The position numbers were made by a program, and so were the translations under genes. 64,000 bases of DNA from Pseudozobellia thermophila (GTDB lineage: Bacteria > Bacteroidota > Bacteroidia > Flavobacteriales > Flavobacteriaceae), in NCBI RefSeq assembly GCF_900141855.1, contig NZ_FQYU01000001.1, positions 965,402 to 1,029,401 on the forward strand. The letters run 5' to 3'. Each line of letters begins with the position of its first letter. The stretch's first letter is position 1. The notes below the pieces were generated by a model, which worked only from the letters and a program-made list of their open reading frames with translations, did not search any database and was not told the origin of the DNA. This document shows, one piece after another, positions 9,446 through 17,453 of the stretch.

Positions 9446-11371
9446 CTAATCTTTTATCGCGTTTTCATTTGCCGAACGAAAGGGTTCGGGCGCACAGCAA
9501 TCTTGTGTGCCGCCTACCTCCACCGAAGATGAACCAAATACCTTTATGGTAGATTTGATAAAATCTTCTTCGTTGGCCTTGTAGATGTTCTCTACGTATT
9601 TCTGCGGATTTCTGTCGATATACGGAAACCAGGTGCTGTGGATCTGTATCATAATGCGATGGCCCTTTTTAAAGGTGTGCAGCACATCCTGTAACCTAAA
9701 GTTGATTTCGCTTACTTCGCCCGGTACAAAGGGCTCGGGCTTTTCGAAACTGTTTCTGAACCTTCCCCTGAAGACTTCGGCGCGAACCAATTGTTGGTAG
9801 CCGCCCATGACTATATTGTCAGGATTGTGGTCGTAGTTTTCATGGTCGTAGGGGTATACATCGATGAGTTTAACGACAAAATCGGCATCGGTCCCCGTCA
9901 TGGCCACTTTGAGCTTGGCCATGATCTCGCCGGCCACCACACGGGGTTCCTGTAAGGGCTGGGTTTCAAAAGTCAGCACATCGGGCCTGCGCGAGGCGTG
10001 CCGTTGGTCGTCTGACATGTATTTTCGGGGCGTAAAGGTAAGCCCTTCGGTCTGTGAGGTGTAAGGTACCGGTTTGTTGGGGTCGCTGGTATACTCGAAA
10101 AAAGTATTTTCGTCAACGGCTTCGTTGATTTTCAACGTTCCGTTCTTGCCGAAACGCAAGCTTAGGGGCTCGATGTGCTTAGGAGGCCATTCGTCAAAGG
10201 TTTTCCACTCCTTCGATCCGGTATCGAACATGTAGGCTTCCGGAAGGGGTTCGACCTCCTTGCCCTTTAGGTGGTGGGCAAAAAAATTACGTTCAATTTC
10301 CCTAAGAAAGAACGTCGAGATACTATCGCCAAAATAGATGTGGTTGTGAACGGTCTTTCCTTTTTCACGTGCCCATCCGCCGTGGTCCCACGGGCCCATA
10401 ACAATGGTGTTGTTGGCCTTGGGGCTGGTTGCTTCCACCGTTTTGTAAATATTCAATGGTCCGTAAAGGTCTTCGGCATCGAACCATCCGCCTACGGTCA
10501 TAACGGCATGGTCGATATCCGTGAGATGGGGAAGGATGTTCCGCTTCTGCCAGAACTCGTCGTAGTTGGGGTGTTCGACCACCTGGTTCCAAAAAAAGTT
10601 GTCGTGATGGTATTTTTTGGTGATGTTCTTTAAGGGCCCCATTCGAAGAAAGAAGTCGTAGGCATCGGGCGCGGGGTCGGCATAGAGGCGCATCAGCTCA
10701 TCGCGGTACCAAGGATCTCGGGTAAGGCCGTCCTTTTGGTAGCCGAAAACGGCAAATGCGGCCGTATAGCTTTGTAGAAAGGCGCCTTGGTGGTGAAAGT
10801 CGTCAAAAAAGAAATCGGCAATGGGGGCCTGGGGCGAAGAGGCTTTTAAGGCCGGGTGGGCGTCGATCATACCTGCGGCGGTATAGTGACCGGGGTAGGA
10901 TATGCCGTACATACCTACCTTGCCGTTGTTGCCCTTGATGTTCTTGACCAACCAATCTATGGTGTCATAGGTATCCGAACTTTCGTCGATATCCTTCTTG
11001 TTCCTTCGGTTGTTTCCGGGGATGTTGGGCCGCATATTGTCAAAGGTGCCGCCCGACATGTATCGGCCCCGAACGTCTTGGAAAACCAATATGTATCCGT
11101 CTTCCACCAAGTATTTTGAGGGATAGCCCTTGTATTCGTAGTTCGTGTATTTGGAAGCGTTATAACAGGTGCGGTTCAAAAGTATCGGATACTTTTTGGA
11201 GGTGTCCTTTGGGGTATAGACGACCGTAAAGAGCTCAACGCCATCACGCATGGGAATGCGATACTCTTTGAGGTCGTAATTTTTTTTGAGGTAAAGGGTG
11301 TCTATTTCCTGCCCACAGGAAACGGAAACGATAAACAAGAACAACAAAAAGGTGATTCTACGAATGCGCAT
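9446..11371 (-). CDS. CocE/NonD family hydrolase (S15-like peptidase/esterase)
   Basis: The 641-residue protein has a signal sequence ending in SVSCGQ, so it may be a lipoprotein. The alpha/beta-hydrolase domain carries the nucleophile S158 in MYGISYPGHY and the family sequences IPMRDGVELFTVVYTPKD and VFQDVRGRYMSGG; the acid and His are expected near VGGWFDAEDLYGP and MGPWDHGGWAREKG. The C-terminal half is the jelly-roll X-Pro dipeptidyl-peptidase type domain (LRFGKNGTLKINEA, GHRIMIQIHSTWFPYIDRNP). Relatives hydrolyse acyl esters, beta-lactam side chains or X-Pro peptides; the substrate cannot be read from sequence. It starts 34 bases after the serine hydrolase gene. Confidence 0.88.
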   Translation of the reverse strand: MRIRRITFLLFLFIVSVSCGQEIDTLYLKKNYDLKEYRIPMRDGVELFTVVYTPKDTSKKYPILLNRTCYNASKYTNYEYKGYPSKYLVEDGYILVFQDVRGRYMSGGTFDNMRPNIPGNNRRNKKDIDESSDTYDTIDWLVKNIKGNNGKVGMYGISYPGHYTAAGMIDAHPALKASSPQAPIADFFFDDFHHQGAFLQSYTAAFAVFGYQKDGLTRDPWYRDELMRLYADPAPDAYDFFLRMGPLKNITKKYHHDNFFWNQVVEHPNYDEFWQKRNILPHLTDIDHAVMTVGGWFDAEDLYGPLNIYKTVEATSPKANNTIVMGPWDHGGWAREKGKTVHNHIYFGDSISTFFLREIERNFFAHHLKGKEVEPLPEAYMFDTGSKEWKTFDEWPPKHIEPLSLRFGKNGTLKINEAVDENTFFEYTSDPNKPVPYTSQTEGLTFTPRKYMSDDQRHASRRPDVLTFETQPLQEPRVVAGEIMAKLKVAMTGTDADFVVKLIDVYPYDHENYDHNPDNIVMGGYQQLVRAEVFRGRFRNSFEKPEPFVPGEVSEINFRLQDVLHTFKKGHRIMIQIHSTWFPYIDRNPQKYVENIYKANEEDFIKSTIKVFGSSSVEVGGTQDCCAPEPFRSANENAIKD

Positions 11372-11405
11372 GGGTCAATAGTTTGAGTTAGTAGGTCAAA
11401 GATAA

Positions 11406-12686
11406 TCAATTACCGCTTTTGACCGGACCGTAGATCGCTTCCCTAAAACCCCTGTGCAGGCCTATGGGGTCGTAGGGGAACAATTGGACAAAAAGTACGG
11501 CGGTCAGCTCGTTGACCGGGTCTACCCAAAAAAGGGTACTGGCGGCCCCGTCCCAAAAGAACTCGCCCACCACACCATTGTTTTCATCGGTTGTTGCCGG
11601 AGGGGCGATGCGAACCGCAAAATCGATCCCGAAACCGACCTGGCCCTTACTGGGCAGAAAATGGCGTTCGGTGACGCTGTCGGGCAGGTGGTTGGTGGCC
11701 ATTAATCCAACGGTCTCGGGTTGTAAGACGGTAGCGGAATCGAGGTGGCCCCCGTTGACCAACATCCGGGCAAAACGCATATAGTCGTCAAGGGTAGAGG
11801 TGAGTCCCGACCCGCCACGGGTCAGGGGCCATTTTTTCAGGTAATTGTCATAGGTAAGGGTATCGCGTTCAAGTACCCCCTCACCTTGTCGGCGGTAGAG
11901 GGCGGCAAAGCGACCCCGGTCTTCTTCGGGTATAAAATACCGGGTATCCCCCATGTCCAATTTGTCTAGAACGTGTTCGCGCACGTACGCTTGGTAGGGC
12001 ACCCCCGAAATGCGTTCGACCAAAAAGGCCTGTACATCGACACAGGGGCCGTATAGCCATTGGGTTCCGGGCTGGAACTGTAAGGGTAGTTTCCCCATTT
12101 TTTCGGCCATTTGCGCCAGGGTATTGTTTCGGTTCAGGGCATCGGCCTCCCTGACCATGCGGCCCAAGGGACCGTCGCCCGGCACGGCAAAACCGGCGGT
12201 ATGTCGGGTGATGTCCCTAATACTGATGGGGCGGTGCGGTTCGCTCAAGATGGGATTTCCGGAGGCATCCTCGCCTTCATATACCATCATGTCGGCAAAC
12301 TCAGGGGCAAATTTCGACAAGGGGTCGTCCAGTTCAAACTTACCCTGCTCATAAAGCGTCATCAGGGCCGTGCCGGTCACCGGTTTCGTCATGCTGTAAA
12401 TTTGCACGATCGTGTTTCGGGCCATCGGTTTTCGGGCCTCGCGGTCGGCATAGCCAAAGGCGTTGAAATACACCTCCTTGTCTTTTTCAAAGATCAAGGC
12501 CGAAACGCCGGCAATGTTTCCGGTATCTACAAATTTTTTTAAGGTAGAATCTATTCGTTGGGCCACGGCCTCGGTAACTACCGAGGGAGGATCGGAGCTA
12601 ACTTTGGCGGTTGGCGTTTTGTTCTCCTTGCAGGCCTGTACGAACAGTACGCCGGTCAAGGCCAAGGTGATAAGTTTTGTTTTCAT
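11406..12686 (-). CDS. Serine hydrolase of the beta-lactamase (class C/EstB) family
   Basis: A 426-residue exported protein; the N-terminus (LALTGVLFVQAC) looks like a lipoprotein signal, although Q at -2 is atypical. The catalytic SxxK motif is S98-M-T-K101 in VQIYSMTKPVTG; the tyrosine motif is in QWLYGPCVDV; and the C-terminal FFWDGAASTLFWVDP matches the esterase/D-aminopeptidase branch rather than true AmpC. Such proteins cleave esters or D-amino-acid peptides, and resistance activity should not be assumed. It lies between the YiaK-like dehydrogenase (45 bases upstream) and the CocE-like hydrolase (34 bases downstream), consistent with one transcript. Confidence 0.87.
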   Translation of the reverse strand: MKTKLITLALTGVLFVQACKENKTPTAKVSSDPPSVVTEAVAQRIDSTLKKFVDTGNIAGVSALIFEKDKEVYFNAFGYADREARKPMARNTIVQIYSMTKPVTGTALMTLYEQGKFELDDPLSKFAPEFADMMVYEGEDASGNPILSEPHRPISIRDITRHTAGFAVPGDGPLGRMVREADALNRNNTLAQMAEKMGKLPLQFQPGTQWLYGPCVDVQAFLVERISGVPYQAYVREHVLDKLDMGDTRYFIPEEDRGRFAALYRRQGEGVLERDTLTYDNYLKKWPLTRGGSGLTSTLDDYMRFARMLVNGGHLDSATVLQPETVGLMATNHLPDSVTERHFLPSKGQVGFGIDFAVRIAPPATTDENNGVVGEFFWDGAASTLFWVDPVNELTAVLFVQLFPYDPIGLHRGFREAIYGPVKSGN

Positions 12687-12731
12687 GGCTCGTTGTTTTA
12701 TGGTCGATCAAAGTTTGGCCAAGATCCCGTT

Positions 12732-13751
12732 TTACGAGGCCAGTTCAATGACCTTGGTCCAGACCTCATGGCTTACGGGCATGCCCTCCTTCTTGTTTTT
12801 GGTACGGGTCTGCAAGGTTCGCTCGCCCGGATAGTAGACTTTGTCCCCTTCGTTAATGGGCTCCACATCGTGGGTATAATCGATGATTTCCTGCAAAAGC
12901 CTTTCTTGTAGCCCCTTATCGTGAAACAGTTCCTGCGAGATGCAGAGGTAGACTTGCGAAATGCCCACCTCGCGGTCCTTGCCCGAAATCTTGGAAGTGG
13001 AGTTCCCGGCGGATAACAAGGTGGCCAACATATCGAGTATCATCGAAAGGGCCGATCCCTTCCAATAACCAATGGGCAGCCCCCTTTCTTTGAGCAGGAT
13101 TTTTTCGGGGTCGGTAGAGAGTTGGTCCTTATCGTCGTATCCTCCCGGAAAAGGCAGTTTTTTCCCTTTAAGGCGATAGTCGTTTATTTTTCCGAAGGCG
13201 AACTGCGAAATGGCCATGTCCAAGACCACATGGCCTTCTTCGCGGGGAATGGAAACAATGAAGGGGTTGTTGCCCAACCGGCTTTCCTTGCCTCCCCATG
13301 GCGGCATGTTGGGCTGGGTGTTGGTGAACATAATGGAAATGCAGCCTTGGTCGGCGGCATGCCATCCGTAGGTGCCGCCCCGCATCCAGTGGTTGGTGTT
13401 TCTCAGCGCTACCAGTCCCATGCCATGGGTCTTGGCCAGTTCAACGGCCCGGTCGGTGCATTTGATGGCATTTATTATGCCGGGACCCAATTGGCCGTCC
13501 CAGCGTTCGATACTTCCGAAGCTTTCTACTTTTTCCGCTTCGGCGTTGATATCGATATAACCTTTTTCGACATAGGTGATAAAAAGGGGAACGCGGTTGA
13601 TGCCGTGTGAGTTGACCCCGTCCAAGGTGCTTTCGGAATGTATTTTGGCCAATAGGTCCGCTTTGCCAGGGGCAAAACCGTATTTGAGAAATAACTTGCG
13701 CAGCACTTCCTGCATGTGGTCAAAGGTAATCTGGGTTAGGTCTGAAGCCAT
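12732..13751 (-). CDS. 3-dehydro-L-gulonate 2-dehydrogenase-like oxidoreductase (YiaK family)
   Basis: The 339-residue protein belongs to the malate/L-lactate/ureidoglycolate dehydrogenase superfamily, which has a non-Rossmann NAD(P) fold. It closely follows YiaK/DlgD over its length: SHGINRVPLFITYVEKGYID, ALRNTNHWMRGGTYGWHAAD, MPPWGGKESRLGNNPFIVSI and PIGYWKGSALSMILDMLATL. YiaK reduces 2,3-diketo-L-gulonate with NADH in L-ascorbate/L-xylulose-type sugar acid use. None of the other yia or ula genes are adjacent, so the exact substrate is open. It leads a four-gene leftward run with two hydrolases and a TlpA-like protein. Confidence 0.85.
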   Translation of the reverse strand: MASDLTQITFDHMQEVLRKLFLKYGFAPGKADLLAKIHSESTLDGVNSHGINRVPLFITYVEKGYIDINAEAEKVESFGSIERWDGQLGPGIINAIKCTDRAVELAKTHGMGLVALRNTNHWMRGGTYGWHAADQGCISIMFTNTQPNMPPWGGKESRLGNNPFIVSIPREEGHVVLDMAISQFAFGKINDYRLKGKKLPFPGGYDDKDQLSTDPEKILLKERGLPIGYWKGSALSMILDMLATLLSAGNSTSKISGKDREVGISQVYLCISQELFHDKGLQERLLQEIIDYTHDVEPINEGDKVYYPGERTLQTRTKNKKEGMPVSHEVWTKVIELAS

Positions 13752-13795
13752 CTTGTAGTGTTAATTTTGTTTTGTCGCATTTCGGTCGATGGTGC

Positions 13796-13803
13796 CAAAT
13801 GTA
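13796..13803 (-). promoter_or_regulatory. Candidate -7 promoter element for the YiaK-led gene run
   Basis: TACATTTG on the minus strand is an exact TAnnTTTG match about 45 bases before the YiaK-like start. No convincing -33 TTTG sits at the expected distance, so confidence is moderate. Confidence 0.5.
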
Positions 13804-13856
13804 TCCGAAGACCTGTCAACGGAAGGAAAAACACGACCGACGAAATATGAGGTAAG

Positions 13857-14705
13857 TTACTCTTTTTTTGTATTTGTCCGGGTGATGAGATAACTACTTG
13901 TCAAGATCAACAAGCCACCGATGGCTGTATTTACGCCCAAGTTTTCGTCCAGTACGAAATAGCCCAGGGCAATGGCACTGATGATTTCGAGGTACATAAG
14001 ACCCGAAGCCGTGGCCGCCGATAAGTATTTGAGTCCGTAAAAAAAGAGTTTGAAAACGACGAGACCGATTAAAAGGCCATAGAAGATACCGATCCCGACT
14101 TGGCTCCATTGCAGCTCGGGAAGAAAGAAAATAAAGGGCAAAAAGAAAACCGAGCTCACCAAATTTTGGAAGATAATGATCTGTTCCTGCGAGTAGTTGT
14201 CCGATTCCGATTTGAACATAACCACGGTTATGGCATATCCCAAGGCACTTAAGACGGCGGCGATCATACCGACCATGTCGTCGTTTTCAAAACTGAACGA
14301 TTTGTTGGCATAGGTGATAACCATACCCAAAAAGGCCAAGAGCAAGAGCAATACCTGTTGTCTTTTTAAAGGGCGTTTGTAATAGTTCGACTCGATCAAA
14401 AACACGAAAATAGGCCACGAATAGATCAAGACTACGGCGTTGCCTATCGAGGTGTAGATAAAGGCCATAAGGTATAGATAGAGCCGCCCTACATTAATGG
14501 CCGAGGCCCATAACATCCTTTTGTAGTTGCCGGTAAAAATGGGTTTTGATTTGCTGAAGAGCACGGGAGAAAGTACCAAGACGGGCACCATGGTTCTAAA
14601 AAAAGCTATGCTGCCCGTGGAAAAGGTGTCCATGAGCTTGATGAGAACGCCATTGTTGCCTGCGATCAAGGCGCAAAGTATAATGGCGTAAAGGGCTTTG
14701 TTCAT
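13857..14705 (-). CDS. DMT-superfamily EamA-type transporter
   Basis: A 282-residue inner-membrane protein with about ten hydrophobic segments arranged as two EamA repeats; examples are ALYAIILCALIAGNNGVLIK at the start, LYLYLMAFIYTSIGNAVVLI mid-protein and IGGLLILTSSYLITRTNTKK at the end. DMT transporters move small metabolites or amino acids; the substrate is unknown. Homologues begin at MNKALYA, so the ATG at 14705 is used rather than a longer frame start at 14747. The AXE1 esterase gene ends 105 bases upstream and the YiaK-like gene starts 106 bases downstream, so it may be transcribed alone. Confidence 0.85.
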   Translation of the reverse strand: MNKALYAIILCALIAGNNGVLIKLMDTFSTGSIAFFRTMVPVLVLSPVLFSKSKPIFTGNYKRMLWASAINVGRLYLYLMAFIYTSIGNAVVLIYSWPIFVFLIESNYYKRPLKRQQVLLLLLAFLGMVITYANKSFSFENDDMVGMIAAVLSALGYAITVVMFKSESDNYSQEQIIIFQNLVSSVFFLPFIFFLPELQWSQVGIGIFYGLLIGLVVFKLFFYGLKYLSAATASGLMYLEIISAIALGYFVLDENLGVNTAIGGLLILTSSYLITRTNTKKE

Positions 14706-14809
14706 TGGTTTATTTTGGCATGAAAGCACCTCGGTGCACAATTGCATGCATTAAAAAGGCCTAAGAGGTTGTTTGTATACCTGACTTCTTTATGGAAAAC
14801 CGACTTCGG

Positions 14810-16099
14810 TCAATGGCCCAATTTAGCATATAACCATTGGTTCCTTAGTTCCCGTTGTTCGGGAAAGGTCCAATGTTGGGTTTCTTGAAAAAGATGAAGT
14901 TCTTTTTTTCCGGGTATTACATTATAGGCCGAATAGGTAGAGGCGGGCGGGCATACATTGTCGTTATAGCCCCAGCTGTACCAGCCCTCGGCCTTGACGA
15001 AACGGGCAAAGTTGACGACATCGTAGTATTTTGAAACCTCTATTTTTTCGGGTTTGTCGGTAAATTCGTCCACAAAAATTTGGGGCCAGCCACCGGCACG
15101 CCCGTGAAGAAAGCCCGTCATGTCGGAAAGGGCAGGGTAAAAGGCCGCCAGATAATCGATCCGGTCGTCGAGGCCTGCCGTTACAATGGACAGGGCCCCA
15201 CCCTGGCTGCCCCCGGTCACCCCGATATCCTCGCCGTTAAACTTGTCGAGGCTTTCCAAAAAATCGACCGAGCGCACACATCCTAAATAGACCCGACGGT
15301 AATACATGTTGTCCTTGTCGTCCAAATTGGAGATTTGGTAGTTGCCCAGGGCACCGGCCCTAAGGTCGTCATAGACATTTTTGTCGAGGTTGACGGGAAT
15401 GCCATGGATACCGATGGTGAACGAAACAAAGCCTTGGGCGGCCTCATCCACTTCACCGTAATAGGGTCGGATTCCCGCACCAGGCACATGAAGGATGGCG
15501 GGGTACTTGCCTTCTTTTTTGGGCATGGCAAGAATTCCGTAGATCTTGCCTTTAATGTTGTTGATGCTCACATGGTATACGTCTACCTTGTCGGTACAAC
15601 GCTCGGGCATGAGGGTCAGTACCGGTTGCATGGGTATTTGCGCCAGTTCTTCCTTTCCTTTCTCCCAAAACTCCTCGAAATCCCTTGGCAAGGTGGTGGT
15701 GGGCCTGATGCGTTCGGGGGCAAAACCTACCGTAGTATAGGAGGAATACTCCCTGCCCTCGACGGTAACCTTTGCGGTGCACCTTAAAAAACCGGGCTTA
15801 TTGAATTTTTTGGACTTTATCGACGTGTTTTTCTTCAGGGTAAGGGATCCCTCGTCCCATAGGGGCAGTTCGCGATAGCCCGCATCGGGACCGATGGTAT
15901 AATCGACCTCGATACCGGTCAAGGGAACCTTGTTTTTCAGCACTTGTATGGTGAACTCGGCCTGTTCACCCACATTGTAGGTCCAATCCGATTCATCGGG
16001 ACTGATAATTACCTCTACTAATTTTTTACTGGGCTGGGCACTGAGGTAGAGGCAGAACAAAAGGGCCGGTACAAGAACGGTGTATACTTTGTTTTTCAT
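14810..16099 (-). CDS. Acetyl xylan esterase (AXE1) family exported hydrolase
   Basis: The 429-residue protein has a signal peptide (KVYTVLVPALLFCLYLSAQP). Residues ~30-130 form a beta-sandwich-like region (WTYNVGEQAEFTIQVLKN). The AXE1/cephalosporin-C-deacetylase type alpha/beta-hydrolase domain follows: FEEFWEKGKEEL, ILHVPGAGIRPYYG, nucleophile S298 in GVTGGSQGGALS, and a C-terminal His in FQETQHWTFPEQ. These enzymes remove acetyl groups from xylo-oligosaccharides or related sugars. The start at 16099 is chosen because the signal peptide begins there; the frame stays open upstream but reads through non-signal sequence overlapping the previous gene. Confidence 0.88.
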   Translation of the reverse strand: MKNKVYTVLVPALLFCLYLSAQPSKKLVEVIISPDESDWTYNVGEQAEFTIQVLKNKVPLTGIEVDYTIGPDAGYRELPLWDEGSLTLKKNTSIKSKKFNKPGFLRCTAKVTVEGREYSSYTTVGFAPERIRPTTTLPRDFEEFWEKGKEELAQIPMQPVLTLMPERCTDKVDVYHVSINNIKGKIYGILAMPKKEGKYPAILHVPGAGIRPYYGEVDEAAQGFVSFTIGIHGIPVNLDKNVYDDLRAGALGNYQISNLDDKDNMYYRRVYLGCVRSVDFLESLDKFNGEDIGVTGGSQGGALSIVTAGLDDRIDYLAAFYPALSDMTGFLHGRAGGWPQIFVDEFTDKPEKIEVSKYYDVVNFARFVKAEGWYSWGYNDNVCPPASTYSAYNVIPGKKELHLFQETQHWTFPEQRELRNQWLYAKLGH

Positions 16100-16164
16100 G
16101 GTTTGGATCGGTTGGTTGAAAAAATCGTTACCGCTAAGATACAAATTGATACGAAAGAAAATGC

Positions 16165-16617
16165 CTAGTCGCTCCCCGTAGGTTTCATGTTTCTGATGGC
16201 GCTGATTTTCCAGTTGCCGTTTTCTTTCACGGCGACAAAGGTACTCCACATGTTCCGAAGGCTCCCGTCTCGGTTTTTTATCGTGTAGCGCGCATCGATC
16301 AGGGCGGTGGTAGGCCCCAGGAACCGGGTATTCCTTACGGTGAGGGTTCGGTCGCCCGGGTTGGTGGTAGAGCTGCGCATCATGCCCTGTTTGGCGGTCT
16401 TAAGGCCGCGTCGCCACTCGCCGGTCGATACAAGTTGGTCGATGTCTTTCGTAAGGATCCGATCGAGAAGCGCCGTATCCTTGGTGTCGCGGGCCTCGGC
16501 GTATTGTTCGATGAGGTGGTATAGGGGCTTTTCCTCTTCCGATACCGGTTGTTGCCCGCCGACACGGGCGGTAAGAAATAACAATAGGAGTATGGGATGG
16601 AAAAAATTCAAGGTCAC
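16165..16617 (-). CDS. Exported NTF2-like (SnoaL/DUF4440-type) protein
   Basis: About 150 residues. After a short hydrophobic leader (HPILLLLFLTARVGGQQ) comes an NTF2-like domain: LYHLIEQYAEARDTKDTALL, DIDQLVSTGEWRRG, TALIDARYTIKN and FVAVKENGNWKISAIRN. This cone-shaped fold is used by small enzymes and binding proteins, and no active site can be assigned. There is no ATG at a sensible place: the best start is GTG at 16615-16617, with TTG at 16609-16611 as the alternative. Both lie just after the TerB-like stop, so the gene may be translated from the TerB transcript. It ends 65 bases before the AXE1 gene. Confidence 0.7.
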   Translation of the reverse strand: MTLNFFHPILLLLFLTARVGGQQPVSEEEKPLYHLIEQYAEARDTKDTALLDRILTKDIDQLVSTGEWRRGLKTAKQGMMRSSTTNPGDRTLTVRNTRFLGPTTALIDARYTIKNRDGSLRNMWSTFVAVKENGNWKISAIRNMKPTGSD

Positions 16618-16648
16618 GTTCAATTTCTTAAATGAATGGAAGGGCTCC

Positions 16649-16978
16649 TTACTCCGATTCGCTTCCAATACCGATATTCTTGAAGGTCTGGATGATGAGG
16701 TCCATTTCCTTTTCGTGTAAATGCTTGTCCGACTGTGCAATGGTGTCTAGAATTTGGCCCAGTTTCTTTTTCTTTTCGAACGACATATTGTGAAGCGGTA
16801 TCAAGGCTTCGTCGGCACTTATCGTTTGTGCCTCCTTGACAATATGGTCGTCGATGCACAGCTCCTCCCTAAGACGGTGTAAGGCCTTTACCTCGTCGGG
16901 ATGCACGGTGCCGTCTGCCAAGATAACTTCGTACGACATGGTAACAATGGCCCTTTTTTCTACTTCTTCAAATTCCAT
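16649..16978 (-). CDS. TerB-like domain protein (second of a tandem pair)
   Basis: A 109-residue cytoplasmic helical protein resembling TerB/DjlA-N domains. The TerB-type motif is VTMSYEVILADGTVHPDEVK, with the acidic ILADG..H..E cluster thought to bind metal, followed by LHRLREELCIDDHIVKEA. It is a paralogue of the gene immediately upstream (17003-17335): both read VILADG-V-H, then a block ending in EKKK-L. Tellurite resistance should not be inferred, because isolated TerB domains occur in many contexts and no other ter gene is present. Confidence 0.72.
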   Translation of the reverse strand: MEFEEVEKRAIVTMSYEVILADGTVHPDEVKALHRLREELCIDDHIVKEAQTISADEALIPLHNMSFEKKKKLGQILDTIAQSDKHLHEKEMDLIIQTFKNIGIGSESE

Positions 16979-17002
16979 TTTCTTAACGGTAACTGTAAAA
17001 AA

Positions 17003-17335
17003 CTATATTTCCATCGCCTTGTAAATATAGGTCATGAGCGAGGTCTCCTTCAAGTGTTTGAACCCGTCGGAAATAGCTGTCATTTCCAATATCGATTGTA
17101 GGTTTTTCTTTTTTTCGGGAGGCATTTTCCTCAAAATGGCCATGGCCTGCTCGCTTTCGATGTTTCTGGCCTGTAAGATAAAGTTGCTGTCGAAATCGAT
17201 GTGCTTCATCAATTGGGTGAGGGCGTTTATTTCTCCGTTATGGACTTTCCCGTCAGCAAGGATTACCGCATTGATGGCGTGTACTATGGCCAGTTTTTCG
17301 GCCAAGTTGAAGTTCTCGGTCTCAGTCAATGTCAT
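17003..17335 (-). CDS. TerB-like domain protein (first of a tandem pair)
   Basis: A 110-residue protein and clear paralogue of its downstream neighbour: AIVHAINAVILADGKVHNGE, ALTQLMKHIDFDSNFILQA and MPPEKKKNLQSILEM align in order with the other copy. It is probably cytoplasmic and helical; function unknown. The gap to the second copy is 24 bases, so the two are co-transcribed. A 16-base inverted repeat lies about 60 bases upstream. Confidence 0.72.
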   Translation of the reverse strand: MTLTETENFNLAEKLAIVHAINAVILADGKVHNGEINALTQLMKHIDFDSNFILQARNIESEQAMAILRKMPPEKKKNLQSILEMTAISDGFKHLKETSLMTYIYKAMEI

Positions 17336-17394
17336 ACGTCAATGGTTTGTGTTAGTGGGGCGGAAGATAATAAAAAATGACTTAGGGGCTATTA

Positions 17395-17410
17395 ATTTGT
17401 GGTCACAAAT
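17395..17410. promoter_or_regulatory. Inverted repeat, candidate operator before the TerB pair
   Basis: ATTTGTG (17395-17401), central GT, then CACAAAT (17404-17410): perfect 7-base arms. It lies between the mfd stop (17454) and the TerB start (17335). It has no T-tract, so it is more like a protein-binding site than a terminator. Confidence 0.4.
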
Positions 17411-17453
17411 AACCTGTTGTTAACACCGGAAGCCTAAAAATTCGGGTTAAATA

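Noticed and set aside
11406-12686. Calling the beta-lactamase-fold protein an antibiotic resistance gene
   Set aside because: The C-terminal motif is the esterase/aminopeptidase type and the neighbours are catabolic; nothing supports beta-lactam hydrolysis.
14726-14737. GCACC-TC-GGTGC inverted repeat before the EamA gene
   Set aside because: Short arms and a two-base loop; not a stable hairpin and no sign of a terminator.
16649-17335. Calling the TerB pair a tellurite resistance system
   Set aside because: No terC, terD or terZ genes are present; TerB-like domains alone do not imply tellurite resistance.
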